From NCBI GenBank assembly GCA_001464545.1, contig LNFC01000019.1, forward strand, positions 62,001-126,000: DNA of 64,000 bases, read 5' to 3'. The position numbers and the translations under genes were made by a program. Shown piece by piece: positions 25,252 through 34,386 of the stretch. The notes beneath the pieces are model-generated. The model had not been told where the DNA came from. It did no database searches and saw nothing but the letters and a program-made list of their open reading frames with translations. This stretch comes from Acidobacteria bacterium Ga0077551. GTDB lineage: Bacteria > Pseudomonadota > Alphaproteobacteria > Caulobacterales > Hyphomonadaceae. How positions within the stretch are numbered: the first letter of the stretch is position 1; each line of letters opens with the position of its first letter.

Positions 25252-27078
25252 ATGGCGGATGACGCGGCGCAGATCCAACGCAAGCCCATCGACAAGGACG
25301 CGATCCGCGAACGTTACCGCGCCGAGCGCGACAAGCGCCTGCGCAGCGACGGCAATGATCAGTATACCCGGATCGCCGGCCTGTTCGACGAGTACCTTGA
25401 AGACCCCTATACGCCCGTCACCCCGCGCGCGCCGAAGACGGACCACGTCACCTTTGCCTTCGTCGGCGGCGGCTTTGCCGGCCTCGTGACCGGCGCCCGG
25501 CTGAAGGAAGCCGGGATCAACGACGTCCGCATCATCGAGAAAGGCGGAGACTTCGGCGGCACCTGGTACTGGAACCGTTATCCCGGCGCGCAGTGCGATA
25601 CCGCCTCGATGATTTACATGCCGCTGCTCGAAGAGACCGGCCACATGCCGAGCGAGAAGTATGCGCACGCGCCGGAAATCCTGCAGCAGTGCCAGCGCAT
25701 CGGACAGCACTACGGGCTCTACGAGAACGCCCTCTTCCACACCGTCATCGAGGACCTTTCCTGGGACGAGGCGCGCAGCGTCTGGGTCATCCGCACGAAC
25801 CGGGGCGACAACTTCACCGCAAAATACATCGGCCTCGGCACCGGCCCGCTGAATACCCCCAAGCTGCCCGGCATTCCCGGCATCAAGGACTTCAAGGGTC
25901 ACGCCTTCCATACCAGCCGCTGGGATTATGACTATACCGGCGGGGATCCGAACGGCGCGCCGCTCGACAAGCTGAAGGACAAGCGCGTCGCGATCATCGG
26001 CACCGGCGCCACCGCCGTGCAGGTTGTCCCGCATCTCGCGCGCGCCGCCAAGGCGCTCTACGTTTTCCAGCGCACGCCGTCGTCCATCGATGTGCGCGAC
26101 AACCGTCCGATCGATCCGGAATGGTTCGCCTCGATCGCAACGCCGGGCTGGCAGCAGCGCTGGCTGGAAAACTTCACGCAGAACCAGGCCGGTATCGGTA
26201 TGGCGCCCGAGGATCTGGTGCAGGATGGCTGGACGGATCTGGCCAAGCGCATCCGCAACCGCATCCTTCAGCTGCCGGCCGATCAGCGCAACCCGATGGG
26301 CATGCTGGCCGCTTATGAGGACGCCGACCACGAGAAGATGGAGGAGATCCGCCAGCGCGCCGAAGCGGTCGTCAGGGACGCCGAAACAGCCGAGAAGCTG
26401 AAGGCCTGGTACCGCCAGCTCTGCAAGCGGCCCTGCTTCCACGACCAGTACCTGCAGGCCTTCAACGAACCCGCGGCGCATCTGATCGATACCGATGGCA
26501 AGGGTGTGGAGCGCATCACCGAAAAAGGCGTCGTCGTGAACGGCGTCGAGTATGAGGTGGATTGCATCGTCTACGCCTCAGGCTTCGAAGTGGGCACGCC
26601 GCTGGAGCGGCGCACCGGCTTTGACCCCAAGGGCTGCGGCGGGGTCACGCTGTCGCAATACTGGGCCGACGGCATGCGCACCAAGCACGGCATGCACGTC
26701 CACAATTTCCCGAACGCCTTCCTTGTCCAGGCGACGCAGGCGGCGAACCTGATCTCCAACTACCCGCACAACCTCGTCGACTCCGCGCGGACGATCTCCC
26801 TGATCGTCAGCCACGCCGAAGCGACGGGCGCAAAGGAAGTTGAGGTCAGCAAACAGGCCGAGGACGAATGGGTGGACCTGCTGCTGTCCGGCATGGGCTT
26901 GATGATCGGCTCGCCCGACTGCACGCCCGGCTATTACAACAACGAAGGCCGCGATCCCGGTCCACAGGCGCGCTACTTCGTCGGCTATCCGGCGGGCGCC
27001 GTGGCCTTCTTCAATTACATCGAAGGCTGGCGCACGTCCGGCAAGTTCGAAGGCGTCGAGTTCCGCAAGGACGCCTGA
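25252..27078 (+). CDS. Baeyer-Villiger flavin monooxygenase
   Basis: A 608-residue FAD enzyme. It has a Rossmann FAD motif (FVGGGFAGLVTGARLKEAG, about 65-85), the GGDFGGTWYWNRYPGAQCD segment, the Baeyer-Villiger fingerprint in FKGHAFHTSRWDY (F-x-G-x-x-x-H-x-x-x-W, near 217) and a second NADPH Rossmann motif GTGATAVQVVPH (near 250). Such enzymes insert oxygen beside ketones, often in steroid, alicyclic or terpenoid breakdown. The length fits cyclohexanone/phenylacetone-type enzymes with an N-terminal extension. GGGAGA precedes the start. Substrate unknown. Confidence 0.93.
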   Translation: MADDAAQIQRKPIDKDAIRERYRAERDKRLRSDGNDQYTRIAGLFDEYLEDPYTPVTPRAPKTDHVTFAFVGGGFAGLVTGARLKEAGINDVRIIEKGGDFGGTWYWNRYPGAQCDTASMIYMPLLEETGHMPSEKYAHAPEILQQCQRIGQHYGLYENALFHTVIEDLSWDEARSVWVIRTNRGDNFTAKYIGLGTGPLNTPKLPGIPGIKDFKGHAFHTSRWDYDYTGGDPNGAPLDKLKDKRVAIIGTGATAVQVVPHLARAAKALYVFQRTPSSIDVRDNRPIDPEWFASIATPGWQQRWLENFTQNQAGIGMAPEDLVQDGWTDLAKRIRNRILQLPADQRNPMGMLAAYEDADHEKMEEIRQRAEAVVRDAETAEKLKAWYRQLCKRPCFHDQYLQAFNEPAAHLIDTDGKGVERITEKGVVVNGVEYEVDCIVYASGFEVGTPLERRTGFDPKGCGGVTLSQYWADGMRTKHGMHVHNFPNAFLVQATQAANLISNYPHNLVDSARTISLIVSHAEATGAKEVEVSKQAEDEWVDLLLSGMGLMIGSPDCTPGYYNNEGRDPGPQARYFVGYPAGAVAFFNYIEGWRTSGKFEGVEFRKDA

Positions 27079-27265
27079 CGCCCGGGCTCTGTGCCCGTGC
27101 CGGACGCCGCCGATGGCGGAATAGGGCGCGGGCGGTCCGGGCGACTGCGCGAACGGCGGGAAGTCGCCGAAGGCAGGCACGATTTCGACGCTCGGAGCTG
27201 TGCTGAGCTTTCAGTATTCCTTCCGAATGTTGACCAGAACGGACCGATCGCCATACCTCCTCCGC

Positions 27266-27985
27266 ATGGATTGGGACGCCTTCTTCACGGTGCATCGGCA
27301 CCTTCCCCGGGAAGGCCCGGGGCTGGCCGAAGATGTCGCTTGGGCAGGGCGCCTGAGCGCTTTGCCGGCGAATGGCCGGGTCTGCGACGCGGGATGCGGT
27401 CCAGGTAGCGACCTTGCAGCGCTGCGCCAGCTCGTCCCTGATGGCCGTGTCGATGGGTTCGAAACTGTGGCGCATTTCGTTGAAGACGCAACGAAGCGGT
27501 TCGCGGGTGACCCTTTAGTCCGGATCTCCCAAGGCAGCATGGAGCACCTGACCGGTCCTTATGATCTGATATGGTCGGCAGGGGCGGTTTACTTTCTAGG
27601 TGTGACAAGGGCGCTTAACGCCTGGCGCGGCGCTTTGACAGAAACTGGCGCTGTGGCTTTCAGTCATCCCTGCCTCTTCACGGACGCTCCGTCCGAAGCG
27701 GCGCTGGCTTTCTGGGAGGCTGAGCCCGGCGGCATCGGACCGGAAACTGCAACTCGCGCCGAGATCGCCGGTGCCGGCTGGCAGGTTCTGGACACCCGCC
27801 CTTTGTCCGACGCGGCATGGACGGCCTATTACGATCCCATGCAGGCGCGCTGCGACAAGCTTGAAACGGCCGGCACAAGCGTTGCCGTGGCAGCCGCCAT
27901 TGCCGCTGCCCGCAAGGAAGCGTCGGACTGGCGCGCCGTAGCCAGAGAAACAGGCTATATGCTCTATGTCGTTCGTCCGGCCTGA
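27266..27985 (+). CDS. Class I SAM-dependent methyltransferase
   Basis: A protein of about 239 residues. Motif I reads VCDAGCGPGSDLAAL and the region is followed by VDGFETVAHFVEDA and DLIWSAGAVYFLG, a Rossmann SAM-binding domain resembling trans-aconitate and related methyltransferases. The start is uncertain: ATG 27266 (MDWDAFFTVHRHLPREGPG) looks most like the conserved beginning, but ATG 27227 or GTG 27200 are in frame; none has a strong ribosome site. The methyl acceptor is unknown. Confidence 0.78.
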   Translation: MDWDAFFTVHRHLPREGPGLAEDVAWAGRLSALPANGRVCDAGCGPGSDLAALRQLVPDGRVDGFETVAHFVEDATKRFAGDPLVRISQGSMEHLTGPYDLIWSAGAVYFLGVTRALNAWRGALTETGAVAFSHPCLFTDAPSEAALAFWEAEPGGIGPETATRAEIAGAGWQVLDTRPLSDAAWTAYYDPMQARCDKLETAGTSVAVAAAIAAARKEASDWRAVARETGYMLYVVRPA

Positions 27986-28040
27986 ACTTTACGGCTGCGT
28001 CCCTGTTCTGGGTTAGAACGCGATCTTCCGACCAAACCCT

Positions 28041-29030
28041 TTACGCGCGCGACCGTACCGCCAGCTGGTCCGCGAAATCGTCCGTGGCCTGAACAAGGCG
28101 GTCGATGATGCCGGGCTCCATCGAGGAGTGGCCGGCGTCCGGCACGATGTGCAGCTCGGCTTTCGGCCAGGCCTTGGAGAGTTCCCAAGCGGTCGACAGC
28201 GGCGTCACGACATCATAGCGCCCGTGCACGATCACGCCGGGCGTCGCCTGCAGTTTCAGCTTCGCCTGTTCGAGCAGCCAGTTGTCGCTCTCGAAGAAGC
28301 CGTCATTGATGAAGTAGTGGCACTCGATGCGCGCGAAGGCGTCGACGAAATCGTCCTCGTTGAAACGCGGCGGCGTGGTCACCGGACCCTTGATCGAGAG
28401 AGTCTGGCCCTCCCAGCGGGCCCAGGCGCGGGCCGCGTCGATGCGGGCCACCGCATCGGTGCCCGTCAGGCGCTTGTAGAAGGCGGTGACGAGATCGCCG
28501 CGCTCTTCTTCCGGGATCGGCGCGACATAGCGGTCGAATGCATCCGGGAAAAGCCGGCTCGCGCCTTCCTGGTAGAACCACTGGATCTCGGATTTCGAGA
28601 CCAGGAAAATGCCGCGCAGGACGAGGCCGAGGACGCGGCTGGTATGGGTCACCGCATAGGCAATGGCCAGCGTCGAGCCCCAGGAGCCACCGAAGACCAG
28701 CCAGCTGGAGACGCCCGCATGCTTGCGCAGGGCTTCGATGTCATCGACGAGGTCCCAGGTCGTGTTGCCCTGCAGTTCCGAGTGCGGCGTCGAGCGGCCA
28801 CATCCGCGCTGGTCGAACAGGAAGATGCGGTAACGCTCGGGGTCAAAAAACCGTCGCATTTCGGGACTCGATCCGCCCCCGGGGCCGCCATGCAGGGCGA
28901 CGACCGGTATGCCTTTCGGATTGCCTGATTCTTCCCAGTATATTTCGTGCAGCGGTGAGACGCGCAGGCGCCCGGACGCGTAGGGCTCGTGCCTGTGGTA
29001 GAGAATACGGCGGCTCTGGCGTCTGTTCAT
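28041..29030 (-). CDS. pip: Proline iminopeptidase
   Basis: A 329-residue alpha/beta hydrolase that removes N-terminal proline from peptides. Features are ALHGGPGGGSSPEMRRFFDPERYRI (oxyanion HGGPGGG), FDQRGCGRS, the GGSWGS nucleophile elbow, IVHGRYDVVTPL (catalytic Asp) and a late catalytic His in DAGHSSMEPG. The length and motifs match the Pip/S33 family closely. It is transcribed on its own, divergent from a lipoprotein gene. Confidence 0.95.
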   Translation of the reverse strand: MNRRQSRRILYHRHEPYASGRLRVSPLHEIYWEESGNPKGIPVVALHGGPGGGSSPEMRRFFDPERYRIFLFDQRGCGRSTPHSELQGNTTWDLVDDIEALRKHAGVSSWLVFGGSWGSTLAIAYAVTHTSRVLGLVLRGIFLVSKSEIQWFYQEGASRLFPDAFDRYVAPIPEEERGDLVTAFYKRLTGTDAVARIDAARAWARWEGQTLSIKGPVTTPPRFNEDDFVDAFARIECHYFINDGFFESDNWLLEQAKLKLQATPGVIVHGRYDVVTPLSTAWELSKAWPKAELHIVPDAGHSSMEPGIIDRLVQATDDFADQLAVRSRA

Positions 29031-29141
29031 GCGCTCTTCACTTATAATCGACTAGCTTTTCGACAATGACTGGACTTGTGTACGCCCCACCCATACTGTT
29101 TTTAATGAGTGGGGCCATAGCTGCTGGCGGGTGGCATATTG

Positions 29142-29756
29142 ATGCGTAGCGTTCTTCTGTGCCTATCCCTAGGCGTTCTTGCGGGATGCGCAACCGTTTC
29201 GGTTGTGCCCGGCGAGGCGACGGTTGAGACCTCGTTAACCAGAAGCCAATCCGAATTGCGCCAGGCGTCCAACGCCTATTGCGACGAAGTCGTCGAGGCC
29301 GGCTGGGTCGAGGAGGCCGATGGCCTCGCCTCGCTCGCCGATACCCTGATGCACGGCAAAACCGAAGTGGCCGGCGCGCCGGGTTTCTACGCAACCCGTA
29401 TCGGCGCCAGCACCAAGGCGCCCTCGCTCGTCCTCGCCCGGATCATTACCGACAGCCAGTCGGCGCGCCGGGGCCTGGCGGAGGTTACCGCCGAGGCCGA
29501 ATCGGTCCTGCGCAGCGGCGACAAGAATGCCTCGAACCGCGGCGACGTGATGAGCTATGAGCGCGCGCTGGTGCGGGCCCAGATGGCGCATCGCGGCTTC
29601 CAGGAAGCGCTCGACCTCGTAGCCGTGCGCGCCGACATGGACGTGCAGCCGATCGTGTCGGAAATCGAGGCCTTCGCGGTGATGATCGATGACGCCCGCA
29701 TCACGGCCGACAAGCTGGCCGACCGCTATGTCGGCGAAGGTACCACCGGCTCCTAG
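29142..29756 (+). CDS. Uncharacterised lipoprotein, 204 aa
   Basis: It starts MRSVLLCLSLGVLAGCATVS, a lipoprotein signal with lipobox LAGC. The mature part is helical and rich in Ala/Glu (SQSELRQASNAYCDEVVEAG, ARRGLAEVTAEAESVLRSGD, IVSEIEAFAVMIDDARITAD). The frame extends one codon upstream to a TTG, which is not favoured. I do not recognise the family. It ends overlapping the DUF423 gene convergently by a few bases. Confidence 0.75.
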   Translation: MRSVLLCLSLGVLAGCATVSVVPGEATVETSLTRSQSELRQASNAYCDEVVEAGWVEEADGLASLADTLMHGKTEVAGAPGFYATRIGASTKAPSLVLARIITDSQSARRGLAEVTAEAESVLRSGDKNASNRGDVMSYERALVRAQMAHRGFQEALDLVAVRADMDVQPIVSEIEAFAVMIDDARITADKLADRYVGEGTTGS

Positions 29757-30112
29757 TCTTTCCGAAATGCGCTCGCTGCAAGGGCCAGCCATCCCGCGAG
29801 CAGGCTGAGCCCTCCGATCGGCGTGATCGCGCCGAACCAGCGCGGCGCGCCGAGCGCCATGGCATATAGGCTGCCCGCAAAGATCACCGCGCCGATGACG
29901 AACAGCCAGCCGCCGAGCGCCGTGCGCCCGCCGCGTCCGCTGAGACCGGCGGCGAGCGCGGCGGCGGCATGGGGCAGGACATACAGCGTCGCCGTATCCC
30001 ACCAGCCGCGCGATTCTTCCGTGAGCTGAGCATCCAGCGCATGCGCGCCGAAAGCGCCGAGCCCGACGCCGGAAAAGCCGAGCAGGGCGGCGGCGAGGAC
30101 GAGCCGGTTCAT
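29753..30112 (-). CDS. DUF423 (YgdD-like) inner-membrane protein
   Basis: A 119-residue protein with about four helices. It opens LVLAAALLGFSGVGLGAFGAHAL and has the DUF423 pattern WWDTATLYVLPHAAAALAAG, then GGWLFVIGAVIFAGSLYAMALG and ITPIGGLSLLAGW. The family (E. coli YgdD) is widely conserved with no settled function. The ATG overlaps the TGA of the upstream thioesterase gene (ATGA), so the two are co-translated. Confidence 0.92.
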   Translation of the reverse strand: MNRLVLAAALLGFSGVGLGAFGAHALDAQLTEESRGWWDTATLYVLPHAAAALAAGLSGRGGRTALGGWLFVIGAVIFAGSLYAMALGAPRWFGAITPIGGLSLLAGWLALAASAFRKD

Positions 30113-30531
30113 GTCGCCGCCTTGCGCGGCAGCGCATAGGTGACGATCGCATGGCTCGCGGGCTTCTCGGCGCCCTCGATGCGGATGTCCACATCGATGA
30201 CCGCGAGCGCCTGCCCGATCTTCATGACCTTGCCTTCGGCCAGCACGACGGGTCCGATGCAGGGGCGCAGGAAGTTGATGTTGAGATTGCTGGTGACCGT
30301 CATCGGCTCGAGGCCGGTCAGTGTCATGATCGCCATGTAGGCCACCGAGTCGGCGAGGCTCATCTGCGTCGGGCCGGAGATATAGCCGCCCGGGCGCAGG
30401 TGGGTCACGTCCGCCTCGAGGCGCAGGATCGCGCGGCCTTCCTCCATCAGGATCACCTGGTTCTGCCGCCCCCGGCCCTGGAAGGCGGCGTCGAGGAAGG
30501 CGTTGGCCTCGGCAGCGGTGAACTTGGTCAT
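30109..30531 (-). CDS. PaaI-type hotdog thioesterase
   Basis: A 140-residue hotdog-fold protein. It contains HLRPGGYISGPTQMSLADSVAYMAI, the segment with the catalytic Asn/Asp region, and SNLNINFLRPCIGPVVLAEG, typical of PaaI/YdiI 4HBT thioesterases that hydrolyse acyl-CoA. The substrate is unknown. It is translationally coupled with DUF423. The start at 30531 gives the family N-terminus; an upstream extension is not supported. Confidence 0.88.
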   Translation of the reverse strand: MTKFTAAEANAFLDAAFQGRGRQNQVILMEEGRAILRLEADVTHLRPGGYISGPTQMSLADSVAYMAIMTLTGLEPMTVTSNLNINFLRPCIGPVVLAEGKVMKIGQALAVIDVDIRIEGAEKPASHAIVTYALPRKAAT

Positions 30532-30633
30532 GCGGCTTCTCCCGGCGGAACGGCTTGATTGTGCTGCGGCGCGGCGCCAACCTAGCCCTACGGACCCATA
30601 CGCCAAGAGGTCACGCCAAGGAAGGAAGCCGCC

Positions 30634-31746
30634 ATGCTCACCGCCGGAGACGAATATCCGATCCACCAGACCCCGGAACCGGTCGCCTTCGCGGGCTCGG
30701 ACCGCAATTTCTACGACCGCTTCTTCTTCAACGGCTACAGTGCCGACGGCAAAACCTTCTTCGCCGCCGCCATGGGCGTCTATCCGGCGCTGAACATCAT
30801 CGACGCCTCGGTCTCGATCCTGCGCGATGGCAAGCAATCCTCGGTCTTCATGTCGCGCCCGCTGAACATGGAGCGGATGGACACCTTCGTCGGCCCGCTT
30901 TCGGTGACGGTCGTCGAGCCGCTCAAGAAGGTGCGCCTGACGCTCAAGGAAACTGAAGGCCTCGCGCTGGATGTCGAATTCACCGGCCGCGCGTTCCCGA
31001 TCGAGGAGCCGCGCTTCACCCGCCGTATCGGCTCACGCATGATGATGGACCTGACGCGGATGACGCAGAATGGCCGCTGGTCGGGCACGCTGAAAGTCGA
31101 TGGCACGGAAATCAAGGTTGATCCCGCCAGCTGGACCGGTACGCGCGACCGCAGCTGGGGCGTGCGCCCGATCGGCGCCCCGGATCCGCAGCCCGCCATC
31201 CCGGCGGTGCCGCCGCAATTCTACTGGATCTGGACGCCGACCAATTTCCCGAACCTCTCGATGTTCTTCCACGTCAACGAAGACGGCGCGGGCGAACCCT
31301 GGAACCAGCGCGCCTCACTGGTGATGGATGGCTCGCAACAGGGCGAAGGCATTCACCTGTCGAACCCCAAGATGGACGTGCGCTATGCCAAGGGCACGCG
31401 CCGGATGCAGACGGCGACCCTGTCGGTCACCGATCCGTCAGGCCGTCCGCATACGGTGGACTTCACGCCGATGGGCACCTTCCTGATGAAGGGCATCGGC
31501 TATGGCCACCCGGTCTGGCGCCACGGCGCTTTCCAGGGCGATCAGCTGAAAGTGGTCCGCGAGAATTTCGAGCCTGCGAAGACACCCTGGGCGATGCCGG
31601 AGAACCTGCACATCCAGGAAATCGTCAAGGCCGCGCACAAGGGCCCGGATGGTACCGGCTCGGAAGGCATCGGCACGTTCGAGCAGCTGTTCATCGGCCC
31701 CCACGCGCCGAGCGGCTTCAAGGAAATCCTCGACGGCGCGGCCTGA
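30634..31746 (+). CDS. Uncharacterised 370-aa beta-rich protein, CrtC/AttH-like (tentative)
   Basis: A cytosolic protein without signal peptide. It has a Trp/aromatic-rich central part (SWTGTRDRSWGVRPIG and FYWIWTPTNFPNLSMFF), reminiscent of the lipocalin-like CrtC/AttH fold of hydroxyneurosporene synthase. That resemblance is weak and rests on pattern only. A start at 30634 is supported by coding character. It is divergent from the thioesterase pair, with a shared intergenic region of about 100 bases. Confidence 0.6.
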   Translation: MLTAGDEYPIHQTPEPVAFAGSDRNFYDRFFFNGYSADGKTFFAAAMGVYPALNIIDASVSILRDGKQSSVFMSRPLNMERMDTFVGPLSVTVVEPLKKVRLTLKETEGLALDVEFTGRAFPIEEPRFTRRIGSRMMMDLTRMTQNGRWSGTLKVDGTEIKVDPASWTGTRDRSWGVRPIGAPDPQPAIPAVPPQFYWIWTPTNFPNLSMFFHVNEDGAGEPWNQRASLVMDGSQQGEGIHLSNPKMDVRYAKGTRRMQTATLSVTDPSGRPHTVDFTPMGTFLMKGIGYGHPVWRHGAFQGDQLKVVRENFEPAKTPWAMPENLHIQEIVKAAHKGPDGTGSEGIGTFEQLFIGPHAPSGFKEILDGAA

Positions 31747-32382
31747 TCAGACGGAGCGGCGCAGGCGAACAGACGGCGCGAGGTCTTGCGCCGGGGCCGT
31801 CTGATCCAGGCCTGAACGGATCAGGTCACCGGCCGCGTTCTGCGTCAGGCCTTCCAGTTTCTGCGCGGCCGTCTCGATATCGAAGCGGTAGCTGACCACC
31901 GGCCCGTCGCGGTGCACCGACAGCCCGCCGAGGCCGCGGAACAGCTGCCGGGTCGCGCGGTTTTCGGCGAAGGTCTCCGCCGTCAGGTGCGTGATGCCGG
32001 CGCGGCGCGCATCCGCGATCACGCCCGTCAGCAGCAGCCGGGCCAGGCCCTTGCCATGCCAGTCATCCAGCACGGCGAGGGCCAGTTCGGCGTCGCAGCT
32101 GGTGCCCTTGCGAATGGCGTGGACCGCCCCGATTGCCGGTTCGCCGGGGCTGGCCAGGTCAATCGCGCCCCAAGCGACGTGTTTCCAGCCATCGGCGTCG
32201 CACAATCGCTCGATGACGTGCTCCGGCATCGTCTGCGAGCCGTTGAAGAAGCGCAGGTAGCGCGAATGGTCTGAAAGTGCGGCGATTCCGGCACGCATGC
32301 GATCTGCGTCGTGCCGCCCGATGGGCCGTACGAGCACCGCCTCGCCGCTGTCCAGATGGACGGGGAAACTGCGATTATCCAT
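31747..32382 (-). CDS. GNAT acetyltransferase, 211 aa
   Basis: The start at MDNRSFPVHL (32382) is preferred; the open frame continues far upstream but as a shadow of the ABC-F gene. The product has VLVRPIGRHDADRMRAGIAALS, AELALAVLDDWHGKGLARLLLTGVI with the acetyl-CoA motif (WHGKGLA), and FAENRATRQLFRGLG. It is an N-acetyltransferase of the GNAT fold with unknown substrate; the C-terminal 40 residues are an unusual tail. Divergent from the ABC-F gene, with a palindrome between them. Confidence 0.85.
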   Translation of the reverse strand: MDNRSFPVHLDSGEAVLVRPIGRHDADRMRAGIAALSDHSRYLRFFNGSQTMPEHVIERLCDADGWKHVAWGAIDLASPGEPAIGAVHAIRKGTSCDAELALAVLDDWHGKGLARLLLTGVIADARRAGITHLTAETFAENRATRQLFRGLGGLSVHRDGPVVSYRFDIETAAQKLEGLTQNAAGDLIRSGLDQTAPAQDLAPSVRLRRSV

Positions 32383-32390
32383 GGTAGAAT

Positions 32391-32405
32391 TGTTGCAGCG
32401 CAACA
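32391..32405. promoter_or_regulatory. TGTTGC-AGC-GCAACA palindrome
   Basis: Six-base perfect arms around three bases in the divergent GNAT/ABC-F promoter region, nine bases before the GNAT start. A candidate operator or leader hairpin. Confidence 0.45.
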
Positions 32406-32499
32406 TGGCGGGAATGGGGCGCGGGTGGAGCATGGCCGAGATGTAATATTGCAGCGCTTTTAGCGTGTCTTTTCCGCGTCGAGCGGGTATGGGACGCCC

Positions 32500-34386
32500 A
32501 TGCTCGAAATCCGCAATCTCGACTACCGCGTGGAAGCGCGCCCGCTGTTTGAAGCCGCGTCGGCGCGCATCGCCTCCGGCTGGAAAGTCGGCATGGTGGG
32601 GCGCAACGGCACCGGCAAGTCGACCCTCCTGCGCCTTATCCGCGAAGAGATTGCAAAGCCCAGCAAGGACAGCCCGATCCGTCTGCAGAACGGCGCCCGG
32701 CTCGGCTGGGTCGCGCAGGAAGTCGCGCCCTCGGACGAGACGATCATGGACGTCGTGCTGCAGGCCGACGCCGAACGCCACGCCCTGATGACGGAATCCG
32801 AGACGGCGACCGATCCGGACCGGATCGGCGAAATCCATGCGCGCCTGCTCGACATCGACGCCTGGTCCGCCGAAGCGCGCGCCGCCGAAGTGCTGATGGG
32901 ACTCGGCTTCAAGCATGCGGATCTCTCGCGCGCCACGCGGGAATTCTCCGGCGGCTGGCGGATGCGCGCGGCGATTGCCGGCGCCCTGTTCGCGCAGCCG
33001 GACCTCCTGCTGCTCGACGAGCCGTCCAACTATCTCGACCTCGAAGGCGCCGCCTGGCTCGAAGGCTACCTGCGCAAATATCCGAACACCGTGCTGATCG
33101 TCAGCCACGACCGCGAACTGCTGAACCGTTCGGTCACGCACACGCTGGCGCTGGAGCATCGCAAGCTCTCGATCACGCCCGGCGGATATGACGACTGGCT
33201 GCGCCTGCGCGCGGCGAAACTTGCGCAGCTCGAAAGCCAGCGCACCAAGCAGGCCGCCGAGCGCGCCCACTTGCAGGCCTTCGTCGACCGGTTCCGCGCC
33301 AAGGCCTCCAAGGCGCGCCAGGCCCAGAGCCGCGTCAAGATGCTCGAGAAGATGCAGGATGTGTCGATCCCGATTGCGGAGCGCACGACGCCCTTCCTGT
33401 TCCCGGCACCGGAGTCCAAACTCTCGCCGCCGCTGCTGGAGATCAAGGGCGCCGACCTCGGCTACGGCGTCAATGCGCGCATCCTGCACAATGTCGATAT
33501 CCGTCTGGACCCGGACGACCGGATCGCGATTGTCGGCACCAACGGGCAGGGCAAGACAACGCTGGTGAAGTCCATCGCCGAGCGCCTGCCGCTGATGGCG
33601 GGCAAGCGGTTGATGCCGAAAGCCGTCCGTATCGGGTATTTCTCGCAGGACCAGCTGGACGAGTTGACCGCCGGCGACACATTGCTCGAACACGTCATGC
33701 GCGCGCTGCCGCAAGGCACGCCGCCGGCCAAGCAGCGCGCGGTCGCCGCCCAGATGGGCTTCAGCCACGAAAAGGTCGAGACCAAGGTCGAAGCCCTCTC
33801 CGGCGGCGAAAAGGTGCGCCTGATCCTTGGTCTGATCGCGCTGGAAAAGCCGCACATCCTGATCCTCGACGAGCCGACCTCGCACCTCGACATCGACAGC
33901 CGCGAAGCGCTGATCTACGCAATCAACGACTTTGCCGGCGCCGTCCTGCTGATCACCCACGATGTGTTTCTCGCCGAGGCGACGGCAGATGTCCTATGGC
34001 TGGTGAAAGACGGCAAGGTCTCGTCCTATGACGGCGACCTCAACGATTACCGCACGCTGGTCCTGAGCACCGACCGCGAGAAGACATCGCCCGCCAAGGC
34101 GTCTGCATCCGACGAGACGGGCGACAAGGCCGAAGCGCGCCGCAAGGCCTCACAGGCCCGCGAAGCCGCCGCGCCGCTGAAGAAGAAAGCTCAGGATGCG
34201 GAGAAAACGATGGAGCGGCTGGCTGCGAAGATCGCCGCGCTCGATGTGGAAGTCGCCCGCCCCGACATCCCGCCCCACGAGGTGCGCCAGCGACTGAAGG
34301 AACGCTCCAAGTTCGTCGCCGAGAGAGAAGCAGCGGAAGCCGTCTGGCTCGAAGCGAGCGAAGCCTATGAGGCGGCGGTCCGCTAG
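32500..34386 (+). CDS. ABC-F ribosome-associated ATPase, Uup/YheS type
   Basis: A 628-residue soluble protein with two ABC domains and no membrane segments. Domain 1 has Walker A GRNGTGKS and signature FSGGWRM with Walker B LLLLDEPSNYLDLE; domain 2 has GTNGQGKT and LSGGEKVRL with LILDEPTSHLDID. Between them is the P-site tRNA interaction linker (KASKARQAQSRVKMLEK). A coiled-coil C-terminus ends the protein, as in Uup. ABC-F proteins rescue or modulate ribosomes; some give antibiotic resistance, but nothing here indicates it. Confidence 0.93.
   Translation: MLEIRNLDYRVEARPLFEAASARIASGWKVGMVGRNGTGKSTLLRLIREEIAKPSKDSPIRLQNGARLGWVAQEVAPSDETIMDVVLQADAERHALMTESETATDPDRIGEIHARLLDIDAWSAEARAAEVLMGLGFKHADLSRATREFSGGWRMRAAIAGALFAQPDLLLLDEPSNYLDLEGAAWLEGYLRKYPNTVLIVSHDRELLNRSVTHTLALEHRKLSITPGGYDDWLRLRAAKLAQLESQRTKQAAERAHLQAFVDRFRAKASKARQAQSRVKMLEKMQDVSIPIAERTTPFLFPAPESKLSPPLLEIKGADLGYGVNARILHNVDIRLDPDDRIAIVGTNGQGKTTLVKSIAERLPLMAGKRLMPKAVRIGYFSQDQLDELTAGDTLLEHVMRALPQGTPPAKQRAVAAQMGFSHEKVETKVEALSGGEKVRLILGLIALEKPHILILDEPTSHLDIDSREALIYAINDFAGAVLLITHDVFLAEATADVLWLVKDGKVSSYDGDLNDYRTLVLSTDREKTSPAKASASDETGDKAEARRKASQAREAAAPLKKKAQDAEKTMERLAAKIAALDVEVARPDIPPHEVRQRLKERSKFVAEREAAEAVWLEASEAYEAAVR

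Noticed and set aside
28128..28928. A 266-codon plus-strand frame opposite pip
   Set aside because: Pip is unambiguous on the minus strand; the opposite frame has no motif or ribosome site.
32383..33960. Long minus-strand extension upstream of the GNAT gene
   Set aside because: The extra residues are Arg/Asp/Gly-rich and lie opposite the ABC-F gene; only the last 211 codons look like a protein, starting at ATG 32382.
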